Under the pieces are notes generated by a model. That model was not told the DNA's origin. It worked only from the letters and a program-made list of their open reading frames with translations, and did no database searches. Positions 35,620 through 44,466 of a DNA stretch of 64,000 nt are shown in pieces. Position numbers and translations under genes: made by a program. Source of the DNA: Streptomyces sp. TRM68416 (GTDB lineage Bacteria; Actinomycetota; Actinomycetes; Streptomycetales; Streptomycetaceae); contig NZ_JACVWU010000020.1 in the NCBI RefSeq assembly GCF_014596915.1, positions 120,285 through 184,284 of the forward strand, in the 5' to 3' direction. Numbering within the stretch: the first letter of the stretch is position 1; every line of letters starts with the position of its first letter.

Positions 35620-36348
35620 GTGACCGGAGTCGGTGTCACGGCCCGGGGTCTCGGGCTCGAAGGGCCTCGCGGATGGGCGTTCCGCGGGGTTTCCTTCGAG
35701 GCCGGGCCGGGCTCGCTGATCGCGGTGGAGGGGGCGTCCGGGTCCGGGCGTACGTGCCTGCTGCTCGCGCTGACCGGGCGGATGAGGCCCACCGAGGGCC
35801 TGGCCGCCGTGGGCGGGGCCGCGCTGCCCAAGCACATGGGGGCGGTGCGGCGCCTCAGCGGCCTCGCGCACGTCCCGGGTGTGACCGACCTCGACCCCGC
35901 CCTCACCGTCGCCGAGCACCTGCACGAACGGGCGCTGCTCCAGCGGCGCTTCGGCGGTTCGCTGCGGGGCCTGCTGCGGCCACGTGCCGAGCGGGTGGCC
36001 GAGGAGCGGCTGCGCGTCGACGCGGCGCTGGAGGCGGCGGGGCTGGACCGCGACGCCCTGCCCAAGGGCTCCCGCACGGCGGTGCGTGATCTGGAGCGGG
36101 TGGAGGCGCTGCGGCTCTCCGTGGCCCTGGCCCTGATCGGCCGGCCGCGGCTGCTCGGTGTCGACGACACCGATCTCAAGCTCGCCGATGCCGAACGGGC
36201 CGAGGTCTGGGCGCTGCTGAGGTCGGTCGCCGAGGCCGGAACGACGGTCATGGCGGTGTGCAGCGAGGCTCCGGAGGACGCCGTGGTGGTTTCCACCGCG
36301 TCGGAGGGGGTGACGACGGATGCGCTCACCGAGGCTGGCCGCGCTTGA
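35620..36348 (+). CDS. Degenerate ABC-type ATP-binding protein paired with a YhgE/Pip protein
   Basis: 242 residues with the layout of an ABC ATPase but altered key residues. The Walker A region at 38-45 reads GASGSGRT, so the phosphate-binding lysine is Arg44. The ABC signature LSGGQ is not visible; the equivalent region (about 156-170) is RDLERVEALRLSVAL. Walker B is RLLGVDDTD (176-185) with Asp183 where the catalytic glutamate should be. I infer weak or no ATP hydrolysis. GTG 35620 has GGGG-rich sequence in front. The stop overlaps the next gene by 29 bases, so the two are coupled. Confidence 0.82.
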   Translation: MTGVGVTARGLGLEGPRGWAFRGVSFEAGPGSLIAVEGASGSGRTCLLLALTGRMRPTEGLAAVGGAALPKHMGAVRRLSGLAHVPGVTDLDPALTVAEHLHERALLQRRFGGSLRGLLRPRAERVAEERLRVDAALEAAGLDRDALPKGSRTAVRDLERVEALRLSVALALIGRPRLLGVDDTDLKLADAERAEVWALLRSVAEAGTTVMAVCSEAPEDAVVVSTASEGVTTDALTEAGRA

Positions 36349-38404
36349 GATCCGGCGCTTCGGCCGCGGGAAGCTGCCGCGCGCCGCGCTGGTCGCGCTG
36401 CTCGTGCTGCCGCTGCTGTACGGCGCCCTGTACCTGTGGTCGTTCTGGGACCCGTACAGCCGTCTGGACCGGATCCCCGTGGCGCTCGTGAACGACGACA
36501 GGGGCACGACCGCCGACGGGAAGAGGCTCGCGGCGGGCGACGACATCGTGGCGGGGCTGCGCGAGAGCGAGGTCTTCGACTGGCACGAGGTGAGTGCCGC
36601 CGAGGCACGCGCGGGCGTGGAGGACGGCCGGTACTACCTGTCGCTGACCATGCCGGCCGACTTCAGCGAGCGGATCGCCTCCAGTTCGGGGGACTCCCCC
36701 GAGACGGGCGCGCTCCAGGTGCGCACCAACGACGCCAACAACTACATCGTCGGGCAGATCTCGCGGACGGTCTTCGGCGAGGTGCGCGAGGCCGCGTCCA
36801 CGAAGGCGTCGCGGTCGTTCCTGGACCGGATCTTCATCTCGTTCTCCGACATCCACGGCGCGACGGTCAAGGCGGCCAAGGGAGCCGACGACCTGGAGAG
36901 CGGCATCGGCACGGCGGAGCAGGGCTCGCGGGACCTCGCCGACGGGCTGAAGGACGCCAAGGCCGGCAGCGGCAAGCTGGCCACGGGCCTCAAGAAGCTC
37001 GACAAGGGCGCCGGAGACCTGGAGAACGGCTCCCGGAAGGTCGCGGAGGGCACGCGGAAGCTCGCGGACAAGGTCAACGCCACCGCCGGGAAGGTCGGCC
37101 CGTTCCTGAAGGACAACGAGAAGGCCATCGGGGACACCGCCCAGCTGGTCGCCGACGGTTCCGCGGCGGTCCGCGACAACCTCGACGCCCTGGTGAAGCG
37201 GGCGCCGACCGCGGCCGAGGACGCCCGGAAGGCCTCCGACGACCTGAACGACGTCTACGCGGCCCGCTGCGAGGACGCCCTGCCGCCGGACGCCGCCTGC
37301 TCCGACCTGAAGACCGCCAAGGAGGCGGCCGCGGACGTGGCCGGCATCGCCGACGACGTCAACACGCTGATCGCGGACCAGGACGGCGGCCTCGACGAAC
37401 TCGACCGGCACCTGGCCACCCTGCAGAAGCAGGCACAGGCCCTCGCCGACCGCGCGCCGCACCTGTCCGAGGACCTCGACGACGCCGTCACCAAGATCAA
37501 CGACCTGAACGAGGGGGCCGCGAAGGTCGCCGCCGGCGCGAAGTCGCTGCACAGCGGGCTCGGCACGGCCAAGACCGGCGCCAAGAACCTCGACAAGGGC
37601 GTCGGCGACCTCAAGGTGGGCGCCACGGACCTCAAGGACGGCCTGTACAAGCTCGTCGACGGCTCCGGGGAGCTCTCCGACGGGCTGCACGACGGCGCGG
37701 AGCAGATCCCGGACTACGACAAGCGGGACCGCGACGAGCGCACCGAGGTGATGGCGGACCCGGTCCGGCTCGTCTCGCAGGACCTGCACAAGGCGCCCAA
37801 CTACGGCACCGGTTTCGCCCCGTACTTCATCCCGCTGTCCCTGTGGGTGGGCGCGATGGTGGCGTACATGCTGATCGCGCCGATGAACCGGCGCGCGCTC
37901 GCGGCGGGCGCCTCTGCGTGGCGGATCGCGCTGGCGGGCTGGCTGCCGGTGGTGGTGATCGGCGTGCTCCAGACGACGGCCCTGATGGCGGTGCTGCACT
38001 GGGCGGTCGGGCTGCAGATGGCCCGCGCGGCCGGCACCGTGGGCTTCCTGTTCCTGGTCACGGCGTGCTTCGCGGCGATCGTTCAGTGGCTGAACGCGCG
38101 CTTCGGACCGGCCGGCCGCATCCTCGTCCTGGCCCTGCTGATGCTCCAGCTCACGTCCGCGGGCGGCACGTACCCCGTCCAGACCAGTCCGGGCTTCTTC
38201 AACGCGCTGCACCCGTTCCTGCCGATGAGCTACGTCGTGGAGGCTCTCAGGCGGCTCATCACGGGCGGGGGTCTGACTCCGGTGTGGCACGCGTGCGTGG
38301 TGCTCGTCGCGTTCACCGTGGGCGCCCTGGCGCTGACCGCGCTGTCCGCCCGCCGCCGGCAGGTGTGGACGCTCGACCGGCTGCACCCGGAGCTGAGCCT
38401 GTGA
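36320..38404 (+). CDS. YhgE/Pip-family membrane protein
   Basis: 694 residues. One helix near the N-terminus (about 20-42, LPRAALVALLVLPLLYGALYLW) is followed by a large extracellular domain, then at least five C-terminal helices (FIPLSLWVGAMVAYMLI onward), in the YhgE/Pip pattern. The extracellular part (about 180-470) is built from heptad-like repeats LASGxxxLxxGxxxLxxG, e.g. GLKKLDKGAGDLENGSRKVAEGTRKLADK, predicting long helical rods. Relatives include the phage infection protein Pip and ESX-associated proteins. ATG 36320 follows GGAGGGGG. The operon places it with an ABC-like ATPase and a TetR regulator. Confidence 0.9.
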   Translation: MRSPRLAALEIRRFGRGKLPRAALVALLVLPLLYGALYLWSFWDPYSRLDRIPVALVNDDRGTTADGKRLAAGDDIVAGLRESEVFDWHEVSAAEARAGVEDGRYYLSLTMPADFSERIASSSGDSPETGALQVRTNDANNYIVGQISRTVFGEVREAASTKASRSFLDRIFISFSDIHGATVKAAKGADDLESGIGTAEQGSRDLADGLKDAKAGSGKLATGLKKLDKGAGDLENGSRKVAEGTRKLADKVNATAGKVGPFLKDNEKAIGDTAQLVADGSAAVRDNLDALVKRAPTAAEDARKASDDLNDVYAARCEDALPPDAACSDLKTAKEAAADVAGIADDVNTLIADQDGGLDELDRHLATLQKQAQALADRAPHLSEDLDDAVTKINDLNEGAAKVAAGAKSLHSGLGTAKTGAKNLDKGVGDLKVGATDLKDGLYKLVDGSGELSDGLHDGAEQIPDYDKRDRDERTEVMADPVRLVSQDLHKAPNYGTGFAPYFIPLSLWVGAMVAYMLIAPMNRRALAAGASAWRIALAGWLPVVVIGVLQTTALMAVLHWAVGLQMARAAGTVGFLFLVTACFAAIVQWLNARFGPAGRILVLALLMLQLTSAGGTYPVQTSPGFFNALHPFLPMSYVVEALRRLITGGGLTPVWHACVVLVAFTVGALALTALSARRRQVWTLDRLHPELSL

Positions 38405-39057
38405 GCGCGCGCGGGACAATCATGGTCATGGACAGCAGCAGTGCCGCGTCGGGCGGCAGAACGCGCCGTGAGGCCACCCGGCAGAAGCTCTACGAGGCGG
38501 CCGTCACGCTCATCGCCGAGCAGGGCTTCTCCGCCACCACGGTGGACGAGATCGCCGAGCGGGCCGGGGTCGCGAAGGGCACGGTCTACTACAACTTCGC
38601 GAGCAAGTCCGTGCTCTTCGAGGAGCTGCTGCGGCACGGGGTGGGCCTGCTGACCGCCTCCTTGAGGGATGCGGCCGAGCGCACCGCCCGGGAGGGCGGC
38701 AGCAAGGTGGACGCCCTGGACGCGATGATCCGCGCGGGGCTCGGCTTCATCGCCGCCTACCCGTCCTTCACCCAGCTCTACGTCGCCGAGCTGTGGCGCA
38801 CCAACCGGGCCTGGCAGTCCACGCTCATGGTGGTCCGGCAGGACGTGGTCGCCGTCGTGGAGGGCGTGCTGCTCGACGGCGTGTCGAACGGCGAGTTCAG
38901 CGAGGAGATCGACATCCCGCTGACCGCGGCCGCCCTGGTCGGCATGGTCCTGGTGGCCGCCCTGGACTGGCAGTCCTTCCAGCCGGAACGCTCCCTGGAC
39001 GACGTCCACGCGGCGCTGTCGCGGCTGTTGCAGGGGCGGGTGACCGGCCGGGGTTAG
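38401..39057 (+). CDS. TetR/AcrR-family regulator of the Pip operon
   Basis: 218 residues. N-terminal helix-turn-helix: REATRQKLYEAAVTLIAEQGFSATTVDEIAERAGVAKGTVYYNFASKSVLFEELL, the standard TetR pattern, followed by an all-helical ligand domain with the FTQLYVAELWRTNRAWQ segment. GTG 38401 overlaps the stop of the Pip gene (GTGA) and has GGAG eight bases upstream; ATG 38422 or 38428 are shorter alternatives. Being co-transcribed with the Pip genes and preceded by a matching palindrome before the operon, it is most likely the operon's own repressor. The ligand is unknown. Confidence 0.93.
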   Translation: MSARGTIMVMDSSSAASGGRTRREATRQKLYEAAVTLIAEQGFSATTVDEIAERAGVAKGTVYYNFASKSVLFEELLRHGVGLLTASLRDAAERTAREGGSKVDALDAMIRAGLGFIAAYPSFTQLYVAELWRTNRAWQSTLMVVRQDVVAVVEGVLLDGVSNGEFSEEIDIPLTAAALVGMVLVAALDWQSFQPERSLDDVHAALSRLLQGRVTGRG

Positions 39058-39083
39058 GCACGCCAGAGCGCGCCGGACACGCA

Positions 39084-39140
39084 AAAGCGCCGGTCCGTCG
39101 GTGGCCACGTCCCCCGCGTGCCACCGCGAACCGGCGCTTT
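39084..39140 (+). terminator. Terminator hairpin of the Pip-TetR operon
   Basis: AAAGCGCCGGT (39084-39094) pairs with ACCGGCGCTTT (39130-39140), with a second stem CGGTGG..CACG/CGTGCCACCG inside it. Located 26 bases after the TetR stop. Confidence 0.85.
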
Positions 39141-39424
39141 CGCCGTACTCCCCCGTTCCCCCGTTGGTCCCCCGTGCGGTCGTTCCCCCGGGTTCCCCCG
39201 TGCCTCGCTTCCGCCGACGCGCGGGCCGACGGAAGGAGCGGATCCGGGGCCGCTCCGTTCCGGCGCCCCGTGTCGCCGGTGCCGGAGCCGGGCCCCTTTT
39301 CCGTGTCTCCACTGTGTCGTTCGCGCAGGTCGGCCCCCATCCGTGCGCGTACTCATCTCCGTGACTAGGTACGCGTACTCAGACCTGTGTGCTCATCCCC
39401 AGGCCGTGCCCCTGCCCGTCTGGC
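39141..39424. other. Intergenic region with CCCCCGTT-type microrepeats
   Basis: A C-rich stretch at about 39149-39210 repeats CCCCCGTT and CCCCCGG motifs. The rest (39211-39424) has no supported gene. The next gene's -10-like box lies at 39425-39430. Confidence 0.5.
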
Positions 39425-39437
39425 TACGATCACCTCC

Positions 39438-40067
39438 GTGTCCGTACTCCCTTTGATCTTCACCAGCGGCTGGGCCAGCGGCATCAACGCCTACGCGGTG
39501 GTGCTGCTGCTCGGCGTCTTCGGCGCGACCGGGCTGAGCGACGAGGTGCCCGAGGCGTTGCAGCGCCCCGAGGTGCTGATCGTGGCCGGCGCGCTGTTCC
39601 TCTGCGAGGCCGTGGCCGACAAGGTGCCCTACGTCGACTCCCTGTGGGACGCGGCACACACCGTGGTCCGCCCGGTCTGCGGCGCCTGGGTGGGCGCGCT
39701 GCTCGCGGGGCAGAGCGGGTCGCTCAACGACCTCGCCGCCGGTCTCGTCGGCGGTTCCACGGCGCTGGTCAGTCACCTGATCAAGGCGGGGACGCGCATG
39801 GCGGTCAACACCTCGCCGGAGCCCATGAGCAATGTGGTCGTGAGCCTGGCCGAGGACCTCGGGGTCGCCGGCCTGGTCACGTTCGCGATCTTCAACCCGG
39901 AGGCGGCGGCGATCATCGCCGGGGTGCTGCTGCTGGCCGGTCTCGCGCTGCTGTTCTTCCTGGCCTCGCGGATCCGGCGGTTCCTGCGGCGCCGGGCCCA
40001 GCGACGCGAGGAGCGCCGGCTCACCGCGCACGTCGGGGGGCCGCCGGGCGGGCCTCCGGCGCCGTGA
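39438..40067 (+). CDS. DUF4126-family membrane protein
   Basis: 209 residues. The N-terminal VSVLPLIFTSGWASGINAYAVVLLLGVFG and the phrases EALQRPEVLIVAGALFLCEAVADKVPYVDSLWD and AVNTSPEPMSNVVVSLAEDLGV are typical of DUF4126. At least five hydrophobic spans are visible and a short Arg-rich tail ends the protein. Function is unknown. I start at GTG 39438 because TACGAT lies seven bases before it and no Shine-Dalgarno sequence is present, which fits a leaderless transcript; a longer frame from 39387 begins in the promoter. Confidence 0.85.
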   Translation: MSVLPLIFTSGWASGINAYAVVLLLGVFGATGLSDEVPEALQRPEVLIVAGALFLCEAVADKVPYVDSLWDAAHTVVRPVCGAWVGALLAGQSGSLNDLAAGLVGGSTALVSHLIKAGTRMAVNTSPEPMSNVVVSLAEDLGVAGLVTFAIFNPEAAAIIAGVLLLAGLALLFFLASRIRRFLRRRAQRREERRLTAHVGGPPGGPPAP

Positions 40068-40097
40068 CTGTCAGTGGCGGCGGATAAAGTCCCTGGC

Positions 40098-41609
40098 ATG
40101 GCACGGATTGCGGTGATCGGCGCCGGGATGGGCGCGATGGCGACCGCTGCCCGGCTGGCCGTCGCGGGCCACCGGGTGGCGGTGTACGAGCGGACGGCGA
40201 CGTACGGCGGGGCGGTGCGCCGCTTCGAGCGCGACGGCTTCTCCTTCGACACCGGACCCGGCCTGCTGCCGCTGCCCGCCGTCTGGCGGGACCTGTTCGT
40301 CAAGACCGGCAAGGAGCCGCTGGAGGACCTCGTCGACCTGGTCCAGGTCGACCCGTCCTCGCGGCACGTCTTCGCGGACGGCACCGAGGTCCGGCTGCCG
40401 AACGCCTCGCGCGCGGGGGTCGTCGCGGCCCTGGACGAGGCGCTCGGAGCGGGCGCGGGCGCCCGCTGGGGCGACTTCCTGGTGCGGGCCCGCGAGGCCT
40501 GGGACCGCAGCCGCAGACCGCTCCTGGAGGAGCCGCTGTGGCCGAACTGGTCGGTGCTGGCCGAGCGCGAGCCCTACCCGGCCGTCCCGCACAAGCGTCT
40601 GCTGCGCACCCGCCGCGCGGGCACGCTCGCCGAGGTCGGCGCCTGGGAGCTGCGCGACCCGCGGCTGGCCGCGCTGCTGGACAGCCACGCGCTCGGGTAC
40701 GGCCTGGATCCCGGCGCCGCACCGGCGAGCGCGGCCGTCCTGCCATACATGGAGTTCGCGTTCGGGACCTGGTACGTGCGGGGCGGCATCAGGGAGTTGG
40801 CGCGTGCCGTGTACGAGCGGTGCGTGGCGCGAAGGGTCGAGTTCCACTTCGGCGCCGAGGTGACCGGCGTGCTGGAGAAGGACGGCCGGGCGGCGGGGGT
40901 GGAGCTCGCGGGCGGGACGGCGGCCGAGGCGGACTTCGTCGTCGGTTCCGGGCCGTGGCGTCTGGACGATCTGGTGCGCGGCCGGGAGCTGTACGGCGAC
41001 GAGGACGTCGAGCCCGGACCGGAGGGCATGGCCATGGGCCGGGTCGTGGTCTGCCTGGCGCTGCGCGGTGCGCGCGAGGCGGGTGCCGCGCACCGGACGG
41101 TGGTGCACGCCCCGGACCGGCAGGCCGAGATCGACGCGTTCGGGCTCGGTGAGCCGCCGGTGCGGCCGACGGTCCGGGTCGACCGCCCGGACGACCCGGC
41201 CCTGCGCCCCGACGAGGGGCACGAGTCCGTGGTCCTCACGGCGACGGTTCCCTCACAGACGCGGTACGACTGGACGGCGTCCGGCGCGGCCGATGCCTTC
41301 GCGGACCGGATGACCGAGGCGGCCGAGCGCGCGATACCGGGGCTGCGCGAGCGGGTGCTGTGGCGCGAGGTCCGGACGCCGGTGCACACCTACGAGGAGA
41401 CGGGCGCCGAGGGCGGCGGGGTGCCCGTACCGGCGCTGGCCGCGGCCGACGGGGCCTTCCTGCTCCCGTCGAACAGCACCCGTGTCCCAGGTCTGTACGC
41501 CGTCGGCGGCTGGTCGCACCCCGGTGGCGGGCTCCCTCACGCGGGCATGTCCGGCGCCCTGGTCGCCGGGCTGATCGTGGAGGGGCCGGACTTCCGGGGC
41601 TCCCAGTGA
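40098..41609 (+). CDS. CrtI/phytoene-desaturase-like FAD oxidoreductase
   Basis: 503 residues. The dinucleotide-binding motif is at the very N-terminus (IAVIGAGMGAMATAARLAVAG with VYERTATYGG following), typical of the NAD(P)/FAD amine-oxidase superfamily, and the C-terminal FAD motif is GLYAVGGWSHPGGGLPHAGMSGALVAGLI. Related proteins are carotenoid desaturases and isomerases, but no carotenoid genes neighbour it, so the substrate is open. ATG 40098 has the -10-like TAAAGT seven bases upstream and no Shine-Dalgarno sequence. The next gene is convergent. Confidence 0.88.
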   Translation: MARIAVIGAGMGAMATAARLAVAGHRVAVYERTATYGGAVRRFERDGFSFDTGPGLLPLPAVWRDLFVKTGKEPLEDLVDLVQVDPSSRHVFADGTEVRLPNASRAGVVAALDEALGAGAGARWGDFLVRAREAWDRSRRPLLEEPLWPNWSVLAEREPYPAVPHKRLLRTRRAGTLAEVGAWELRDPRLAALLDSHALGYGLDPGAAPASAAVLPYMEFAFGTWYVRGGIRELARAVYERCVARRVEFHFGAEVTGVLEKDGRAAGVELAGGTAAEADFVVGSGPWRLDDLVRGRELYGDEDVEPGPEGMAMGRVVVCLALRGAREAGAAHRTVVHAPDRQAEIDAFGLGEPPVRPTVRVDRPDDPALRPDEGHESVVLTATVPSQTRYDWTASGAADAFADRMTEAAERAIPGLRERVLWREVRTPVHTYEETGAEGGGVPVPALAAADGAFLLPSNSTRVPGLYAVGGWSHPGGGLPHAGMSGALVAGLIVEGPDFRGSQ

Positions 41610-41622
41610 GCACCGGCCCCCG

Positions 41623-42597
41623 TCAGAAGCGGTACTGCTCGCCGTAGCCGCTGCCCTGCTGCCCCTGGCCGCCCTGGTACGGATAGGGCTGCTCCGGCGG
41701 GAGTTCGCCGCCGTAGGGGTCCTCGGTGCTGCGCTGCTGCGGGACCCACACACCGTCGGGCGGGGTCTCGCCGGGGTAGGTGCCGGTGGCGTACTGGTCC
41801 TGGCCGTAGTCCTGCTGGCCGTACTGCTGCCCGTAGCCGGTGTCGTACCCGGCGCCGCCGTAGGTCTGGGGGCCGATGTACGGGTCGGAGTAGGCGGCGT
41901 ACTGCTGCTGGCCGGAGGTGTCGTAGCCGTACTGCTGCTGGTCGTAGCCGGTGTAGCCGTCGTAGCCGTAGGACTGGTCGGCGCCCTGGGCGGCCGTCGC
42001 GTACTGGTCCTGCGGTTGGGCCGCGGCGTAGGACGGGTCGGCGGCGGGGTACGCGGAGGTGTCGTATATGCCGTAGGAGCCGGTGTCGTCCGGCATGGGC
42101 TGCGGCTCGTACACCGCGGTGGTCTGGGCCGCCGTGTCGGGGCGGGGCGTGGGCGTGAACACGTCGTCGCGGTCGTAGTCGTCGTCCCGGCCGTAGGCGG
42201 AGGCGTCGGGGGCGTACCCCTGGTCCTGGCCGTATGCCTGGTCGTCGCCGTAGGCGCCGTCGGCCGCCTGGAGGTCGGAGACCTCCAGGGTGGGCTCCTG
42301 GCGGTCCCGCCCGCCGCGGCGCCGCAGGGCGCTCAGGGCCGGCGCGTTCACCGCCCAGCCGGCGGCGAAGCCGCGGCGGAAGGACAGGGTGACGTAGGTC
42401 TGGCCGACCGCGAAGCCGCTTGCGCCCAGGCCGATGACGATGGGTGACGTGATCAGCACGCCGAGCACCACGACGAGGAAACCGACGAAGGCGACCAGCC
42501 GCCAGCGCAGACGCGCCTTGTACTGCAGCAGCACCTCGGCCAACAGCCACAGCGCGACGAAACCGAACGCGATGTAGAGGACCGTCATCAAGCCCAT
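41623..42597 (-). CDS. Small membrane protein with long Tyr/Gln/Gly-rich (prion-like) tail
   Basis: 324 residues. Residues 1-70 hold two to three hydrophobic helices (MTVLYIAFGFVALWLLAEVLL, and WRLVAFVGFLVVVLGVLITSP with the following GFAVGQTYVT). From about residue 100 to the end the sequence is of low complexity, dominated by Tyr, Gln, Gly, Asp, Ala and Ser with about 30 tyrosines, in units such as YGQDQGY, GYDGYTGYDQQQYGYD and GYGQQYGQQDYGQ. It resembles eukaryotic FUS-type prion-like domains. No family function is known to me. ATG 42597 has GAGAGGGG upstream. Confidence 0.85.
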   Translation of the reverse strand: MGLMTVLYIAFGFVALWLLAEVLLQYKARLRWRLVAFVGFLVVVLGVLITSPIVIGLGASGFAVGQTYVTLSFRRGFAAGWAVNAPALSALRRRGGRDRQEPTLEVSDLQAADGAYGDDQAYGQDQGYAPDASAYGRDDDYDRDDVFTPTPRPDTAAQTTAVYEPQPMPDDTGSYGIYDTSAYPAADPSYAAAQPQDQYATAAQGADQSYGYDGYTGYDQQQYGYDTSGQQQYAAYSDPYIGPQTYGGAGYDTGYGQQYGQQDYGQDQYATGTYPGETPPDGVWVPQQRSTEDPYGGELPPEQPYPYQGGQGQQGSGYGEQYRF

Positions 42598-42653
42598 GTA
42601 CGCCCCTCTCCCAATGACCGTTACGCAGTGTGTCGTACAGCGGTGCGGCCGGT

Positions 42654-43577
42654 CTAGGCCTGCGGCGGGTGGTGCAGGCCCAGGTTCTCGTAGATCTCCA
42701 GGGTCGCCGTGGAGTTGTTGAGCGTGATGAAGTGCAGACCGGGCACTCCCTCGGCCAGCAGCCGGGCGCAGAACTCCGTGGCGAACTCGATGCCAATGGA
42801 GCGTACAGCGGCCGGATCGTCTTGCGCTGTGAGGATCCGCTCTTTCAGGGAGTCGGGGAAGGCGGCGTTGGTGAGGGAGGGCACCCGCGCGAGGGTCTTC
42901 ACGCTGGCGATCGGCATGATCTCGGGAATGATCGGGGTCTCGCAGCCGGCGGCCGCGACCCGGTCGCGCAGGCGCAGGTAGTCCTCGGGCTGGAAGAACA
43001 TCTGCGTGATGGCGTAGTCCGCGCCGGCCCGGCACTTGTCGACGAAGTGCCGGACGTCGGTCTCCCACTCGGCGGAGCGCGGGTGCATCGCGGGGAAGGC
43101 CGCGACCCCGACGCAGAAGTCGCCGGACGCCTTGATCAGCTCGACGAGTTCGGCGGCGTAGGTGAGGCCCTGCGGGTGCGGCACCCAGTCGCCCATGGGG
43201 TCGCCGGGCGGGTCGCCGCGCAGCGCCAGCATGTTGCGGATCCCGGCGTCGGCGTACTGGCCGATGATGTTGCGCAGGTCGGCCACCGAGTGGTCGACCG
43301 CGGTGAGGTGGGCGATCGGCGTGAGCGTGGTGTCGGAGGCGATGGCCTCGGTCGCCTTGACCGTGCCGGCGCGGGTGGAGCCGCCCGCGCCGTAGGTCAC
43401 GGAGACGAAGTCGGGTGCCACGGCCTCGACCCTGCGCAGCGCGTTCCAGAGGTTCCGCTCGCCCTTCGGGGTCTTCGGGGCGTAGAACTCGAACGAATAC
43501 GTCGTCTTGCCGGTCGCGAGCATGTCGCGAACGGTAGGGGCGTGGTCCGACCTGGTGGATGCGGTGCCGAGGGCCAT
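42654..43577 (-). CDS. metF: MetF, 5,10-methylenetetrahydrofolate reductase
   Basis: 307 residues. A TIM-barrel FAD enzyme that reduces methylene-THF to methyl-THF for methionine synthesis. Motifs: TTYSFEFYAPKTPKGERNLW at the N-terminus, VTYGAGGSTR, HLTAVDHSVADLR, MLALRGDPPGDP, GVAAFPAMHPRS and ITQMFFQPEDY. Length is normal. ATG 43577 is preceded at six bases by the -10 box TAACCT and 17 bases further by TTGGGG, so the mRNA is probably leaderless; no Shine-Dalgarno sequence is seen. Confidence 0.96.
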   Translation of the reverse strand: MALGTASTRSDHAPTVRDMLATGKTTYSFEFYAPKTPKGERNLWNALRRVEAVAPDFVSVTYGAGGSTRAGTVKATEAIASDTTLTPIAHLTAVDHSVADLRNIIGQYADAGIRNMLALRGDPPGDPMGDWVPHPQGLTYAAELVELIKASGDFCVGVAAFPAMHPRSAEWETDVRHFVDKCRAGADYAITQMFFQPEDYLRLRDRVAAAGCETPIIPEIMPIASVKTLARVPSLTNAAFPDSLKERILTAQDDPAAVRSIGIEFATEFCARLLAEGVPGLHFITLNNSTATLEIYENLGLHHPPQA

Positions 43578-43583
43578 ACCCGC

Positions 43584-43612
43584 AGGTTAGCCAGGGGTCG
43601 GCGGTCCCCCAA
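43584..43612 (-). promoter_or_regulatory. metF: metF promoter, leaderless architecture
   Basis: On the minus strand TTGGGG (43612-43607), 17 bases, then TAACCT (43589-43584), then six bases to the ATG. The predicted transcription start coincides with the start codon. Confidence 0.65.
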
Positions 43613-43745
43613 CCGGATGACGGAAATTTGCCCGATTTGTCGCGCTGTTGTCCAGTCCGTGGACAGACGGCGATTTTCGGGGCCCTCCGGGACCTCCTCC
43701 CGTCCGGTCCGTGGACGCCCGGTGGGCGGATGTCCCGCGGTGGCC

Positions 43746-44393
43746 CTACACCTCCCGCAGCCGCTTCGCGAACTCCGCCGCCGCGGCGCCCGGGTCGTCC
43801 GCCTCCGTGATCGCCCGGACCACCACGACCCGGCGGGCGCCCGCCTCGATCACCTCGTCGAGATTGCCCAGGTCGATGCCGCCGATGGCGAACCAGGGGC
43901 GGCCGGTGCCCAGGCCCGCGGTGTACCGGACCAGGTCGAGGCCGGGGGCGTGGCGGCCGGGCTTGGTCGGGGTGGGCCAGCAGGGGCCGGTGCAGAAGTA
44001 GTCCACGCCCTCCTGGACGGCGGCCGCGGCGGCCTCGGACCCGGCGTGCGTGGAGCGGCCGATCAGGACCTCGTCGCCGAGGATCGCGCGGGCGGCGGGG
44101 ACCGGGAGGTCGCCCTGGCCGAGGTGCAGGACGTCGGCCCCGGCGGCGTGGGCGACGTCCGCCCGGTCGTTGACCGCGAGCAGCTTGCCGTGGCGGGCGC
44201 AGGCCTCGGCGAAGACCTTCAGGTGCTCCAGCTCCTCGGCGGCCTCCATGCCCTTGTCGCGCAGCTGCACGATGTCGACCCCGCCCGACAGGGCCGCGTC
44301 CAGGAACTCGGCGAGGTCGCCCTGGCGCCTGCGGGCGTCGGTGCAGAGGTAGAGCCGGGCGTCGGAGAACCGGGCTCGTGCGGTCGCGGGCAT
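43746..44393 (-). CDS. thiE: ThiE, thiamine-phosphate synthase
   Basis: 215 residues; condenses HMP-PP and HET-P to thiamine monophosphate. Motifs: VDIVQLRDKGMEAAEEL, LLAVNDRADVAHAAGADVLHLGQGDLP, LIGRSTHAGSEAAAA, and VDYFCTGPCWPTPTKPG, FAIGGID, which mark phosphate and pyrophosphate binding. It lies close to the thiOSG operon but on the opposite strand, so thiamine genes are clustered on both strands here. ATG 44393 has GGGGGGA upstream. Confidence 0.95.
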   Translation of the reverse strand: MPATARARFSDARLYLCTDARRRQGDLAEFLDAALSGGVDIVQLRDKGMEAAEELEHLKVFAEACARHGKLLAVNDRADVAHAAGADVLHLGQGDLPVPAARAILGDEVLIGRSTHAGSEAAAAAVQEGVDYFCTGPCWPTPTKPGRHAPGLDLVRYTAGLGTGRPWFAIGGIDLGNLDEVIEAGARRVVVVRAITEADDPGAAAAEFAKRLREV

Positions 44394-44466
44394 ACGTGTC
44401 CCCCCGTTGTCGGTGCGTACGGGCCGCGGGCGCCCCGCGACCCGTACACCTGGTGTCGATCGGTGA

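Noticed and set aside
35620..36348. Reading the ATPase as a functional ABC protein
   Set aside because: Arg44 in Walker A, missing LSGGQ and Asp183 make normal hydrolysis doubtful, so I kept the degenerate call.
36326..38419. 697-codon minus frame opposite the Pip gene
   Set aside because: Shadow of the Pip gene with low-complexity Arg/Val/Gly/Leu/Asp composition and no family signal.
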